A stretch of DNA of 64,000 nucleotides from an uncultured Bacteroidota bacterium (GCA_902635965.1 CACPQA010000003.1:1-64000); one strand, 5' to 3'; shown: positions 1 through 8,886, numbered from the stretch's first letter. The notes: a model not told the origin generated them from the letters alone. Numbers and translations: made by a program.

Positions 1-64
1 AGAGATTAGTAATGAGTAGCCCACTAATGTATATCTTCCTTGAAAAATTCTATTAGAAAATCAA

Positions 65-475
65 CTATTTCCCAGCAAATTTTCCAAGTGACCAACCTAT
101 AATTGCACCTTGGGGGCCACCAACAATCCCAGAAAGCAGTATGTCTGTTATTATGAATTCCATTGAATAAATATTGGTAAGCCCTGAAATGGTGAAATCA
201 AAGAAAATAAAACAAAGCAATGAATACCAGATACCTGTTAAAGCACCTGTCCTGTAATCTTTAATTCCCATTTTGTCAAAACTTATTACCCACAAGACAA
301 GAAGAGACAAAGATCCTAGTAACATAAATATAGGTTCGGGTTCTTCATTAACAACACCAGGTAATAGTTTTGCAAATTCAATTTGATTCGGAATATAAAA
401 TAAAATAGCAGGCAATATTCCAATTATTACTGAAGCAATAAACGTGATACCAATTGTTATCAGTATTTTTTTCAT
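65..475 (-). CDS. Small multi-pass membrane protein, unknown function
   Basis: The 136-residue product starts MKKILITIG and has about four hydrophobic segments spread over its whole length, so it is an integral inner-membrane protein. I recognise no catalytic motif. The third segment contains an acidic FDF stretch and the C-terminal segment is Gly-rich (GGPQGAIIG). It lies downstream of the secreted-protein gene at 536-1294 on the same strand, separated by 61 bases that contain a perfect hairpin, so the two may or may not share a transcript. Function is unknown; only the membrane location is supported. Confidence 0.7.
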   Translation of the reverse strand: MKKILITIGITFIASVIIGILPAILFYIPNQIEFAKLLPGVVNEEPEPIFMLLGSLSLLVLWVISFDKMGIKDYRTGALTGIWYSLLCFIFFDFTISGLTNIYSMEFIITDILLSGIVGGPQGAIIGWSLGKFAGK

Positions 476-496
476 CGGTTTTTAAATTCTATTAAA

Positions 497-524
497 TTAA
501 CGCCTACTTATCAATAGGCGTTAA
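497..524 (-). terminator. Perfect 10-bp hairpin between two minus-strand genes
   Basis: TTAACGCCTA and TAGGCGTTAA form a perfect 10-bp stem with an 8-base loop, just downstream of the stop of the 536-1294 gene. The T-run on the minus strand is poor, so this may be a weak terminator or an mRNA-stabilising hairpin. Confidence 0.5.
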
Positions 525-535
525 TATGATATTTA

Positions 536-1294
536 TTATTGTTTAACAGCAAATTTTAATGGCTGAAAAATAATCTGATTTCTAAATCCGTCAGGATTAT
601 AGGATCTCATTTTAGATTTGCTAGATGGTGGATTTGGGCCCTCTCCAACTCTGTATTTCATAAGGTCTTCTAGTGTTTTAAACATGTCCCAAGTAACCAC
701 GGTAGACCATTCGGATGACAACGGAGCAATTTTTCTCCCAACTCCCCAATTTACCATATTCATTTTATCCATGTTTGCTGAGAAGAAATTCTTCCAAAGA
801 GATTTATTTTCAGAAATGAATCCATTTAAATTTTTAGGACGGGCAAAATTAAATTGTATGTAACTCCCTAAACCTTTTGCAATACTAATTTCATCTACAA
901 AAATATGTCTGCTATCTTCCGTCCATGTATATGATTTTTCTAGGGCGGCAACAAGTTCTTGTTCCTCATCAGATAAAATGTTTGGAGCATTTTCCCACCA
1001 ACTATTTTTATCACTAAGCATTGCGGTTATATCTCTATTGGATTGTACAAATAGATAATTTTTCTTTTTTTCGTCATCTATATTGTCCATGCCAATTCGT
1101 TTTAAAAACGCCCAAAAAGATATGTCTCCTTTTTCGACAGCATCTTGTGCGACTTTGTGCATATAAATTGATTGGACTTTCTCAAATGCCTCTAAGTCTC
1201 CTTCGACTCTGACAAAGTGCATTGAAAATGTTTGATATACTTGTGCACTAGAAAAAGTCGAAATAAGCACAATTAACGATAGTAATTTTTTCAT
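536..1294 (-). CDS. Secreted protein of unknown function
   Basis: The 252-residue protein has a classic short flavobacterial signal peptide (MKKLLSLIVLISTFSSAQ, cleavage expected after SSA), so it is exported. The mature part is mixed alpha/beta with many Trp and aromatic residues (WWENAP, YTWTEDSRH, NWGVGRK). No enzyme motif is recognisable. In size, signal peptide and general character it resembles the secreted proteins at 1941 and 12910, but I cannot align it convincingly to them. It is transcribed divergently from the SRPBCC gene at 1419. Confidence 0.75.
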   Translation of the reverse strand: MKKLLSLIVLISTFSSAQVYQTFSMHFVRVEGDLEAFEKVQSIYMHKVAQDAVEKGDISFWAFLKRIGMDNIDDEKKKNYLFVQSNRDITAMLSDKNSWWENAPNILSDEEQELVAALEKSYTWTEDSRHIFVDEISIAKGLGSYIQFNFARPKNLNGFISENKSLWKNFFSANMDKMNMVNWGVGRKIAPLSSEWSTVVTWDMFKTLEDLMKYRVGEGPNPPSSKSKMRSYNPDGFRNQIIFQPLKFAVKQ

Positions 1295-1418
1295 AATATT
1301 TAATTTATGGTTAGTATAGATAAATATATCAAAAAATTACTCAAAATAATTTTAAAATATTTAATTATCCAAGATTATTATGTTAGTATTACAAAAATAA
1401 AAACATTGATAATAAAAT

Positions 1419-1856
1419 ATGAGTTATACAATTAAACATTTATTCCACATAAAATCTTCTATCAACGAAGTATTTGATGCACTCACTGATATTCAAAAAC
1501 TTCAAAAATGGTATACTTCCGAAGCCTCGGGGGAGTCCAAATTAAATGGTAACATCAATTTTAAATTCGGGGAGATTGATTTTAAAATTCAAATTGTAGA
1601 ATATGAAAAGAACAAAAAAGTAACATGGGAATGTGTAGACACAACCTTTGATGCTTTAATTGGTCAAAAGTACACCTACGAACTAGATGAAAATGCTGAT
1701 AAAACTAGGGTTAGATATTCTCAATCGGCTTTTGAAGACCAAGACGATTTTTATGCTAATATGAATTATAGTATCGGGAAATACTTAGAAAGTCTTCGAC
1801 AATTTTGTCAAACAGGAGTCTCGGAAGGATTTGGAAGTGAAGGATATAGATCTTAA
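1419..1856 (+). CDS. SRPBCC/START-like domain protein (AHSA1-type)
   Basis: The 145-residue protein opens with the pattern of the START/Bet v1-like superfamily: a first beta strand (YTIKHLFHIKSSINEVFDALTD), then the K-W-Y-T stretch after helix 1, then anti-parallel strands (INFKFGEIDFKI, KVTWEC) and a long C-terminal helix (SIGKYLESLRQFCQTG). These features fit the AHSA1 (activator of Hsp90 ATPase homologue 1-like) group, whose members bind hydrophobic ligands or act as polyketide-cyclase-like proteins. The specific ligand cannot be told. It has its own transcription unit, divergent from the secreted-protein gene upstream. Confidence 0.8.
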   Translation: MSYTIKHLFHIKSSINEVFDALTDIQKLQKWYTSEASGESKLNGNINFKFGEIDFKIQIVEYEKNKKVTWECVDTTFDALIGQKYTYELDENADKTRVRYSQSAFEDQDDFYANMNYSIGKYLESLRQFCQTGVSEGFGSEGYRS

Positions 1857-1940
1857 TTAATCCCTCATATTCATTAGGCTAACAATTTAATTTCTAAATT
1901 AATTTATATATTTAAATAATAACTATAAATCATAAATTAA

Positions 1941-2621
1941 ATGAAAAAAATACTTTTATTATTCTGTTTATTTATATCTATAAACAGTTATTGTCAAAAC
2001 ATATATTGGTACGATGTTATTATAGACGTTAATGGAGAAGATGCTGATAGTGTTATTGAGCTCGTTACCGACTATTATTCAAATATAGATATTCCAAAAG
2101 ATGTCAGTATGTCATTTTCTGGTATTAGAATGAAAGGTAATAGTTTTAAAGGAACCCATATTTTGAGCATGTTTAGTCCATCCGCGAAGTCACTAGCTAA
2201 ATTTATAGGTTCTTTTGATGGTCCAAACCGTCAACTTTATGTATCCAAGATTAGAAAATATATAAAATCCTCAAGACGAGTTTCAGGTGTTGGCTTACTA
2301 AATTTAAATCTGGAAATGCAACAGCCTATTGGTCAAGCATGGCTATTCAAGGTCAAAGATCAAGGTGCGTTTGCATCTGCATTTGGGAAACTAATGAAAA
2401 CTTTCAAACCTAGCGGTTTAATAAGTATGGGGAATCTTGTACATGGGACTGATAATGGAGAAAATATGTATGTTTATGGAACTTACCCAGATTTGGAATC
2501 TGCTTTTCAATTTGGGCCTGAAAGCAGAAAGGAGCAAGAGGCCTTCGCAACTTTTTCAAAAGAAATTTCCAGTGCAGAATACAGCCAAACGTTTACAAGA
2601 GTGCTAATAAAACAGTTTTAA
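1941..2621 (+). CDS. Secreted protein, paralogue of the gene at 12910-13602
   Basis: The 226-residue protein has a signal peptide (MKKILLLFCLFISINSYCQ) and a mature domain with no recognised motif. It is clearly related to the 230-residue product of 12910-13602. Both have an N-terminal repeat of the type V/L-x-L-V-x-x-Y/F-Y-S-x-I-x-(I/L)-P-x-x-V-S, a shared central QTW/QAW segment followed by F-x-x-A-F-x-x-(F/L)-M-K, and a matching HG-x-x-x-(D/N)-GE-x-x-Y-(V/I)-Y-(G/A)-T segment. The family may adopt a duplicated alpha/beta-barrel-type fold, but that is inference. A good intrinsic terminator follows. Confidence 0.8.
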   Translation: MKKILLLFCLFISINSYCQNIYWYDVIIDVNGEDADSVIELVTDYYSNIDIPKDVSMSFSGIRMKGNSFKGTHILSMFSPSAKSLAKFIGSFDGPNRQLYVSKIRKYIKSSRRVSGVGLLNLNLEMQQPIGQAWLFKVKDQGAFASAFGKLMKTFKPSGLISMGNLVHGTDNGENMYVYGTYPDLESAFQFGPESRKEQEAFATFSKEISSAEYSQTFTRVLIKQF

Positions 2622-2637
2622 TCTATTTTTAATCTTA

Positions 2638-2666
2638 AAAAGTCCTCTTATTGAGGACTTTTTTTA
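2638..2666 (+). terminator. Intrinsic terminator
   Basis: Stem AAGTCCTC/GAGGACTT with a 5-base loop followed by a T-run. It terminates the secreted-protein gene at 1941-2621. Confidence 0.9.
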
Positions 2667-2688
2667 TTTTAATCATTAAACTTGATTG

Positions 2689-3354
2689 ATGAAATCCAAT
2701 TTTTTTAGTGCCGTTGCAATCTTCTTTTCAATAATCGGTTCTTTTTCAGTTGAACGCTATTTACAAAAGATGAAGATAAATGAAGACAACTTAGTTTTAT
2801 CAAAAAACGTTTTATATGAGTTAGAGCAAAATTATTTTTCACTATTAACAACAAGAGCGGAATTAAAATCCGTAGTTGACGTTACAGATTCTATTTTGGT
2901 AAATTGGAATAGAATTGATTCAAAGAAAGTAAAACAATATTATTTTCAAAATCAGTATGCTTTAAGAGACGATTTGAAAACAATTTTAGCATCTAGACCA
3001 TATTTCAACTCAAAAAAAATGTACTTTAACTCTCTTATTAATTCAGGCCTCATTTTAAAAATTGAAAATGAAGAGTTAAGAAATGATTTAGAAGAAATCT
3101 ATGATGTTCTTACTTTCAAATATGAATACGGGTCTGGTAATTCTGAAAAAATAAGAAGATGGTTTGATTCAAAAATGGTTAAATCAAAGACAATGAATCA
3201 GGAAATGATTTTTAATAATAAATTTGACTTTGAACTTTTTAAATTTTTAAGCGATAGAAGGAGAACCGAAGTTGGAAGACTCTATGGGATAGAAAGTACC
3301 GCTAAAAAGTTAAAAAAGGTTATAGAAAAAGTAAAAAGGGAAGGATTATTTTAA
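2689..3354 (+). CDS. Membrane-anchored helical protein, unknown function
   Basis: The ORF track begins at a TTG (2686), but an ATG follows directly at 2689 and I take that as the start, giving 221 residues. Residues 1-20 (MKSNFFSAVAIFFSIIGSFSVE) form one transmembrane helix. The rest is predicted helical and charged, with YELEQNYFSLLTTRAELKSV and a basic C-terminal tail (KKLKKVIEKVKREG). This looks like a single-pass protein with a cytoplasmic or periplasmic helical domain, with no known motif. It lies after a terminator and 10 bases before the dehydrogenase gene, so it probably shares a transcript with it. Confidence 0.7.
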   Translation: MKSNFFSAVAIFFSIIGSFSVERYLQKMKINEDNLVLSKNVLYELEQNYFSLLTTRAELKSVVDVTDSILVNWNRIDSKKVKQYYFQNQYALRDDLKTILASRPYFNSKKMYFNSLINSGLILKIENEELRNDLEEIYDVLTFKYEYGSGNSEKIRRWFDSKMVKSKTMNQEMIFNNKFDFELFKFLSDRRRTEVGRLYGIESTAKKLKKVIEKVKREGLF

Positions 3355-3364
3355 AATTTTAATT

Positions 3365-4285
3365 ATGGGATTTGCTATTATTGCTCCACCAACACAAACA
3401 AAAAAATGGGAAATAGAATTTAATAAACAAGCTCCAAATGAAGATTTGTTGATTGGCTATGAAACAGAAAATCCTGAGGAAATCGAATGCGTTTTGGTGT
3501 GGGGGCATCCTAAAGGATCATTAGAAAAATTTAAAAACTTAAAACTTATTTTTTCCATGGGAGCAGGAGTTGACCACATTTTAAATGATGAAACTATACC
3601 AAAAAATATACCAATAAGTAGAATTGTAGATCCTCAAATGGCATTTTCAATGACTAATTATATTTTAATGGCAGTTTTGAATTATCAAAGATGCTGGTAT
3701 GATTTTCAAGATTCACAAAGAAAAGGGCATTGGGCTCAATTTGAATTTGATGAAAAAATTCTTAGCATTGGGATATTGGGAATAGGGCATCTAGGAATGG
3801 ATGCTGCAGACGCTTTTCATAGACTAGGTTTTAAAGTTTCTGGATACAGTAACTCGCCTAAGAAAACTATTTTTCCTTCATTTCATGGTAATCAGTTTGA
3901 AGATTTTTTAGCCGACATTAATGTCCTTGTTTGTACTGTTCCTTTAACACCAAAAACAAAAGGATTGCTAAATTTTGAGTTATTCTGCAAATTAAATTAT
4001 CCCACATATTTGGTTAATGTTTCAAGAGGTGGAGTTCATATTGAAAGGGATATTGTAAGGGCGATTGATGAAGGTAAACTAACTGGGGCTTTTCTAGATG
4101 TTTTTGAAAAAGAGCCTCTTCCGAAAGATAGTCCTTTATGGCAAAATCCAAAAATTAAAATTACACCTCACATTGCAAGTCTTACTTATGCAAAGGAATC
4201 AATCAGGCAAGCACTAGAAAACTTCCGAAGAGTAAAACAAGGGAATAAGTTATTGAATGAAGTCAATAGACAGAATATGTATTAG
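3365..4285 (+). CDS. D-2-hydroxyacid dehydrogenase, GhrA-type glyoxylate/hydroxypyruvate reductase
   Basis: The 306-residue NAD(P)-dependent dehydrogenase has the GxGxxG nucleotide-binding motif (GILGIGHLG, about residue 140). It also has the family catalytic triad: Arg in NVSRGG, Glu in FEKEPLP and His in TPHIAS. Length and the early SMGAGVDHI segment match the GhrA branch, which reduces glyoxylate and hydroxypyruvate. The substrate here is inferred from the family only. It is followed within 5 bases by the convergent end of the 4290-6500 gene. Confidence 0.9.
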   Translation: MGFAIIAPPTQTKKWEIEFNKQAPNEDLLIGYETENPEEIECVLVWGHPKGSLEKFKNLKLIFSMGAGVDHILNDETIPKNIPISRIVDPQMAFSMTNYILMAVLNYQRCWYDFQDSQRKGHWAQFEFDEKILSIGILGIGHLGMDAADAFHRLGFKVSGYSNSPKKTIFPSFHGNQFEDFLADINVLVCTVPLTPKTKGLLNFELFCKLNYPTYLVNVSRGGVHIERDIVRAIDEGKLTGAFLDVFEKEPLPKDSPLWQNPKIKITPHIASLTYAKESIRQALENFRRVKQGNKLLNEVNRQNMY

Positions 4286-4289
4286 TAGT

Positions 4290-6500
4290 CTAATTACATG
4301 GATACATAGCTACAATTTTCCCGTCTGATTTTTGAACCTCTACAATTACCGTAAAATCTGGTAGATACATGTAAGCAAAGTTTTCTCCGAATGCAAATTG
4401 GCTCTCAAACAACTGTCTATTATTATAAATTACATAATCACCAACTTCAGGCTTAATGTTAGTTCCAGAGTGGTATGCAGTGTTAAAGTGTCCAGATAAA
4501 AATTGAGAACAAAAATATCCTTCTTCTGAAATTTGAATTGTGCCAGTAACTACTGAGGTTTTATAATTATTACCTATTATAAGTGGCTGAGGGCAGCCAT
4601 TAAGAAGTGCTGAACCAGGAGTAAATGGGCAATCGTCTAATGAGTCTTGAATGCCGTCACCGTCTGAGTCTGGCGGGCATAGTACCACTGACACATACTC
4701 CGAATCTAAAAATTCAGTTGGTTCACCTGGACAACTTATATAACCTCTAATTTTATAATTTCCAGCAATTGTCGTGGACACGGTCAAAAGATTATCATAT
4801 CCAACTATTTTATTAAATCCGTTTCCAGGATCCAGCATCCACTCAAAACTTGTAAAATTATCCATATTTCCTGCTTGAAGAGATAGATTCGGGGCACAAT
4901 ATCCAAATACACTACCATCATTTATTTCTACAGGTTTTTCTGGAGGAGAGCTAAATCCAGAGTAAAACCCGCCTGAAGTCGCAAATCCACTTGCGTTATA
5001 ATAACTTACATATAGTTCATCGTTACTAAAAATGGACACATTCCCATCTAGATCTTCAACGGTGTAGGTAACATAGTTTGGATTTCCAGTGACTGCCAGC
5101 GGACCATTTGCACTGGCAACATTAAGAGTTCCGATCGCTTGGTTTGTATTATTGCTGTCTGAAATTGTAATATTTGCTCCTATCTTTGAAATTATATTTA
5201 AAAATGCAGGGAAGGGAGTAGCCCCAATAAAATCTATTTCTGGTATATTATTTACATCTCCTAAGCTAGAACATTTAAGTGGAGGCACAAAGAATAATCC
5301 TTGGTTAGCTTCAGACCCAGGTCCTTTTCCAATACCTTGAAAAGCGTAAACCGGATCGGATGTTTCAACATACATATTACCGTTACCATCGTACATTTCC
5401 CCTTCAATTAAAAAATATTGACCTGCTGTAATTGTTGTTGTAGAAAGTGGAGGATCACCCGATCTTATATTTATGCCCTTGTAAAAGTTTGTACCCTGGC
5501 TTATGGGGTTACCATTTATTGTAATTGAAGTATTATCAGTTGTTGCTACAAGTAAAACATTTTCCCATCCATTCGCACCTGTGCCTTTTTTAAAAATATA
5601 TTTGCTCCCAACCTTTGAAATGTCAACTAATTGGTCAGCACCATAGTCTCTGTTGCCACTTGCAGTATGAAAACCACCAGTTAGTGACCCTGAGTTTACA
5701 ACTACTGGTTTAGATGAACTTACAAGTGCTCCAATTAAGCCATCAGAATTATACGTTTGATCAGAATTATATTCAAGAGCAGTGGGAACATCACCACCAC
5801 CTTGACCGAGAGCTACTAAAGTATAAGTGTCACCTCTATTTAAATTTACAACTATGTCATTTAATTTATTAAATGCGTTTGAACCAAGTGTACTTTCGTC
5901 AACATCGACTAAATCAACATTTTCGTCTATATTGCTTATAGTAAGAGTGGTTCCAGCTTCAGTTCCCATAATACTAACAAATGTTGACATGGAATTATCT
6001 GAATTATAGTTTGTAAACCCACCAACTCTGAATTGTGTTCCCAGTGCAGCCCCTCCTTTACTAACAAGTGCAGCAGCTTGAAAATTTTGTTTTACTCTCA
6101 AAGCTACGTAAACCTCATTTTCAACTGCTTGAACGATATATCCTTTATCTACATGAACTCTTGCAGTTTGATTAGAATTATCTGCCGCTAAAAAAGCCTG
6201 TGAAATTCCCCTTGCGGGATCGCCTGAAGCTTGAATCTCATAAACCTTTGGAGTTGCATTATTTATAGCAAAAGCTTCTGGAGCCCCACCTATAGGAGTT
6301 ACTACAACATTTACATTTGTAACACTTGGAGTTGAAATATAAAGGTATTGACCTGCGTCTGGAGCAGACTGAAGTGGGTAAGGAGGACCACTCAAGGGTG
6401 GTATATAGTGAATTTTGCTTAGTTGAGCGCTTACATTAGCTAAACCAAATATTAAAAATAAACTGTAAAAAAGTAAAATTTTAAATCTATTGCTTTCCAT
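4290..6500 (-). CDS. Secreted IgGFc-binding-domain-like protein with calcium-binding TSP3-type repeat
   Basis: The 736-residue protein has a signal peptide (cleavage near NVSAQ). Residues about 40-410 match the IgGFc-binding-protein N-terminal domain found in many Bacteroidota surface proteins: YLYISTPSVTNVNVVV, then alternating YIVQAVENEVYVAL and KPVVVNSGS segments and an ADQLVDI motif. An Ig/PKD-like stretch follows, then a thrombospondin type 3-like repeat (DSDGDGIQDSLDDCP) that would bind calcium, and a final domain of about 90 residues with no recognised T9SS sorting motif. It is probably an extracellular adhesin or gliding-associated surface protein. It is a single gene with a divergent neighbour at 6564. 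Confidence 0.85.
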   Translation of the reverse strand: MESNRFKILLFYSLFLIFGLANVSAQLSKIHYIPPLSGPPYPLQSAPDAGQYLYISTPSVTNVNVVVTPIGGAPEAFAINNATPKVYEIQASGDPARGISQAFLAADNSNQTARVHVDKGYIVQAVENEVYVALRVKQNFQAAALVSKGGAALGTQFRVGGFTNYNSDNSMSTFVSIMGTEAGTTLTISNIDENVDLVDVDESTLGSNAFNKLNDIVVNLNRGDTYTLVALGQGGGDVPTALEYNSDQTYNSDGLIGALVSSSKPVVVNSGSLTGGFHTASGNRDYGADQLVDISKVGSKYIFKKGTGANGWENVLLVATTDNTSITINGNPISQGTNFYKGINIRSGDPPLSTTTITAGQYFLIEGEMYDGNGNMYVETSDPVYAFQGIGKGPGSEANQGLFFVPPLKCSSLGDVNNIPEIDFIGATPFPAFLNIISKIGANITISDSNNTNQAIGTLNVASANGPLAVTGNPNYVTYTVEDLDGNVSIFSNDELYVSYYNASGFATSGGFYSGFSSPPEKPVEINDGSVFGYCAPNLSLQAGNMDNFTSFEWMLDPGNGFNKIVGYDNLLTVSTTIAGNYKIRGYISCPGEPTEFLDSEYVSVVLCPPDSDGDGIQDSLDDCPFTPGSALLNGCPQPLIIGNNYKTSVVTGTIQISEEGYFCSQFLSGHFNTAYHSGTNIKPEVGDYVIYNNRQLFESQFAFGENFAYMYLPDFTVIVEVQKSDGKIVAMYPCN

Positions 6501-6563
6501 TTTGATATAATAAATTTACTCATTACATTGAATTTTATACAAATTAAATCAAAACTTCATACA

Positions 6564-6968
6564 ATGAAAATTAAAACTATATTTAAAATAAATATAGCTC
6601 TTATATTTATTCAATCTATTCCACTTATTTTAAGTCTATTTAACCAAGAGATATTAAATGCTCTGGCCGTAGATGCTTTTGGAGAATCACCGTCTCAAGA
6701 TGCTATCAAAATGTTCGAAACATTTTGTTTAGTGTTGGGACTAACTATTTTAGGAATTATTTTTACCATATACGGAACACTTTCATTCAATGATTTAGGT
6801 GTTTTAAAGAGATTATCATTTTTGTTTTTTGTTCTTGCTGGTTTTTTTTCGCTACCTGACTTGATAAATTTTTTTAGAAATGAGCCAACAGCACCACTTC
6901 CTGTAATCATCTTAGGTCTTACAACTTTGGGGTTGTTTTTTTATGGATCGAAAAAGGGTACTTTGTAA
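6564..6968 (+). CDS. Four-helix membrane protein, unknown function
   Basis: The track start is a TTG at 6528. The ATG at 6564 gives MKIKTIFKINIALIF, a better start with lysines before the first hydrophobic helix, and 134 residues. Four hydrophobic segments cover most of the length. I see no family motif; small four-helix proteins of this kind are common in Flavobacteriia. The stop is followed by the RidA-like gene 22 bases later on the same strand, so the two are probably co-transcribed. Confidence 0.75.
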   Translation: MKIKTIFKINIALIFIQSIPLILSLFNQEILNALAVDAFGESPSQDAIKMFETFCLVLGLTILGIIFTIYGTLSFNDLGVLKRLSFLFFVLAGFFSLPDLINFFRNEPTAPLPVIILGLTTLGLFFYGSKKGTL

Positions 6969-6990
6969 TTTAATTTTTAAAATAAAAAAC

Positions 6991-7428
6991 ATGAATTTTT
7001 TTAAAATTATAGCTCTCTTAACGCCTTTTTATATTTTTTCACAAGATGACATCAAATACATTAACAGTCAGGATAATATCGACAACGGTTATCCTTTCTC
7101 TGATGCGGTTATAGTTAATGATATCGTTTATCTTTCAGGCAAGGTAGGAAGATTACCAAATGGAAAATTGATCAAGGGCGGAATAGAAGCTGAAACGTTA
7201 CAAACACTAAAAAATATAGAAACTGTTTTACAAAAAATCAATCTTACGAAAGATAATATTTTTAAATGCACATGTATGCTTTTAGATATAAAGGATTGGG
7301 CAAAAATGTCTAAAGTTTATAAAAGCTTTTTTGGAGGAGAAAACCTTCCTGCGCGAAGTGCTTTTGCTGGGAGTGGATTGGCTTTAAATGCTAGGGTCGA
7401 AATCGAATGCCTTGCAAAAGTTAATTAA
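6991..7428 (+). CDS. Exported RidA-family (YjgF/L-PSP) protein
   Basis: The TTG start in the track (6943) would overlap the previous gene and bury the signal peptide. The ATG at 6991 gives 145 residues that begin with a hydrophobic signal peptide (MNFFKIIALLTPFYIFSQ). The rest is a complete RidA fold domain: YPFSDAVIVNDIVYLSGKVG, then TLQTLKNIETVLQKINL, CTCMLLDI and LPARSAF. The Arg of the PAR motif is the residue that RidA enzymes use to bind imine/enamine substrates. RidA normally acts in the cytoplasm, so an exported form must act on something else or as a structural protein. Confidence 0.85.
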   Translation: MNFFKIIALLTPFYIFSQDDIKYINSQDNIDNGYPFSDAVIVNDIVYLSGKVGRLPNGKLIKGGIEAETLQTLKNIETVLQKINLTKDNIFKCTCMLLDIKDWAKMSKVYKSFFGGENLPARSAFAGSGLALNARVEIECLAKVN

Positions 7429-7432
7429 ATTA

Positions 7433-8500
7433 TTAATTTGATAATTCGTTAATTAGGTTTTGTTCAATTTTATTCAAGGAGAAGTCATTATTGCTTAAAA
7501 TTATGATTGTTTTTCGCTTATCTAAAAGACGAACAATTCTAGTTTTGTAACCTGGATTACTTCCAGAGTGACTTACTATTTTATTTTTTAAGTCTTTATT
7601 TAATCTCCACCCAAAACCATAGTAGCTGAGGGTCTTGTCATTGAGTAAATATGGGGAAAAGGCCTCTTCTATTGTTTTTTTCAATACTAGATTTTCTGTA
7701 AAAAGTGCTTGGTCCCATAGAAGTAAATCAAATATATTTGAACTAATCCTCCCAGGCCCTTTCCTGTTGCCTAACCAAATAGTATAGTCAGATGACAAAA
7801 AATTATTTGCATTCACATATCTTCCTAATGAATCTTTTTTGTGTCCAAAAGCGAGATTTTCTAAATTTTTCTTTTCTTCTAGCGTTCTAATTAGCGTATT
7901 TTCCATTTTAAGCGGATCAAAAATCCATTCTTTTGATAATTTAACAAAATCACCTCCTGTAACTTTTTCTACAATACTTCCCAATAAAACGTAACCTGTA
8001 TTGCTATATCTATATTGATCTCCTGGAGAGAAAAGAATATCTGGTCTGTATTTATCCAAATATTCTAAAATTTCCGGGTTCCCAGCAACTTTAGATTTAT
8101 CCCAAAATTTATCCATTATAACCTGATAGTCGGGTAGTCCGCTTGTATGTGTAAGAAGATTTCTAATTGAAATTCCCTTGTAAGGGATATCCAAGTAATC
8201 GCTAACCAAGTCATCGTATTCAAGGAGTCCCTTTTCTTTACATATCATAACCATCATAGCTGTAAACTGCTTTGAAATTGAAGCAAGTTCAAAAATGTCA
8301 GACGATGCTAATGGGATGTTATTTTCAAAATCTCTCTTCCCATTTGCCCCAGTAAAAATAATTTCACCTTTCGAAGCAACTAAAATGGAACCCGAAAAAT
8401 TTTCAGAAACAGCATTATTAAAAATTTTCTCAATATTGTTTTTTTCAGTGCAAGCAGTGAAACTTATGAAAATAAATAAAAGCGATATATATTTGAACAT
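7433..8500 (-). CDS. Serine hydrolase lipoprotein, class C beta-lactamase/DD-peptidase family
   Basis: The 355-residue protein starts with a lipoprotein signal (FISFTAC), so it is anchored to a membrane. The three active-site motifs of the penicillin-binding-protein/class C beta-lactamase fold are present: SxxK (S74-I-S-K77), YxN as YSN in YRYSNTGY, and the third motif as HSG in SHSGSNPG. Proteins of this kind in Bacteroidota are mostly esterases or D-aminopeptidases of unknown substrate; true beta-lactamase activity cannot be assumed. It ends 4 bases after the convergent RidA-like gene and is divergent from a 42-residue lipoprotein gene. Confidence 0.9.
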   Translation of the reverse strand: MFKYISLLFIFISFTACTEKNNIEKIFNNAVSENFSGSILVASKGEIIFTGANGKRDFENNIPLASSDIFELASISKQFTAMMVMICKEKGLLEYDDLVSDYLDIPYKGISIRNLLTHTSGLPDYQVIMDKFWDKSKVAGNPEILEYLDKYRPDILFSPGDQYRYSNTGYVLLGSIVEKVTGGDFVKLSKEWIFDPLKMENTLIRTLEEKKNLENLAFGHKKDSLGRYVNANNFLSSDYTIWLGNRKGPGRISSNIFDLLLWDQALFTENLVLKKTIEEAFSPYLLNDKTLSYYGFGWRLNKDLKNKIVSHSGSNPGYKTRIVRLLDKRKTIIILSNNDFSLNKIEQNLINELSN

Positions 8501-8515
8501 TAAAATTTTTTAACA

Positions 8516-8644
8516 ATGATGAGACTTCTAATTATCCTATCTATTACATTAATTGTCACAACAAGTTGCAAAAAGGATGATGACAGCTATGCCTATGGTG
8601 AAGATTCAAATCCGTCACCTTCCTATGAAAATATAGATAAATAG
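8516..8644 (+). CDS. Small 42-residue lipoprotein
   Basis: This ORF is too short for the supplied track. It reads MMRLLIILSITLIVTTSCKKDDD and ends SYENIDK: a complete hydrophobic signal segment, a lipobox (TTSC), and a short acidic mature peptide of only about 25 residues. The CKKDDD start of the mature part is the usual form for Bacteroidota lipoproteins, including the +2 to +6 acidic residues typical of lipoproteins exported to the cell surface. It starts 15 bases from the divergent serine hydrolase start. Function is unknown. Confidence 0.65.
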   Translation: MMRLLIILSITLIVTTSCKKDDDSYAYGEDSNPSPSYENIDK

Positions 8645-8664
8645 TTCAAATGTCGATTAGGTAA

Positions 8665-8886
8665 TTATGTGCTGGATCCTATAAGGTAACCAATAATTAA
8701 ACCTAAAATTAACATGATTATTGTTTTGCCAGTAAAAAGCCACTTGAAGTTTTTTTCCCACGAATCAGGAATAAAGTTTTGGTTTTCATCTTCAAGGCTC
8801 CCACTAGTGGTAGCCCAATAAGCGTAAATATATACCCCACCTAGAAGACATGCAGCAAATATGGCAGTAATTAAAACTTCACTCAT
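8665..8886 (-). CDS. Small two-helix membrane protein
   Basis: The 73-residue product has two transmembrane helices (residues about 5-24 and 50-72) joined by a polar loop (DENQNFIPDSWEKNFKW). The last helix contains the small-residue pattern GLIIGYLIG. No family is recognised. It is divergent from the DoxX gene, with 116 bases between the starts. Confidence 0.65.
   Translation of the reverse strand: MSEVLITAIFAACLLGGVYIYAYWATTSGSLEDENQNFIPDSWEKNFKWLFTGKTIIMLILGLIIGYLIGSST

Noticed and set aside
6528-6563. TTG start of the four-helix membrane protein
   Set aside because: The ATG at 6564 gives a better N-terminus (MKIKTIFK then the first helix).
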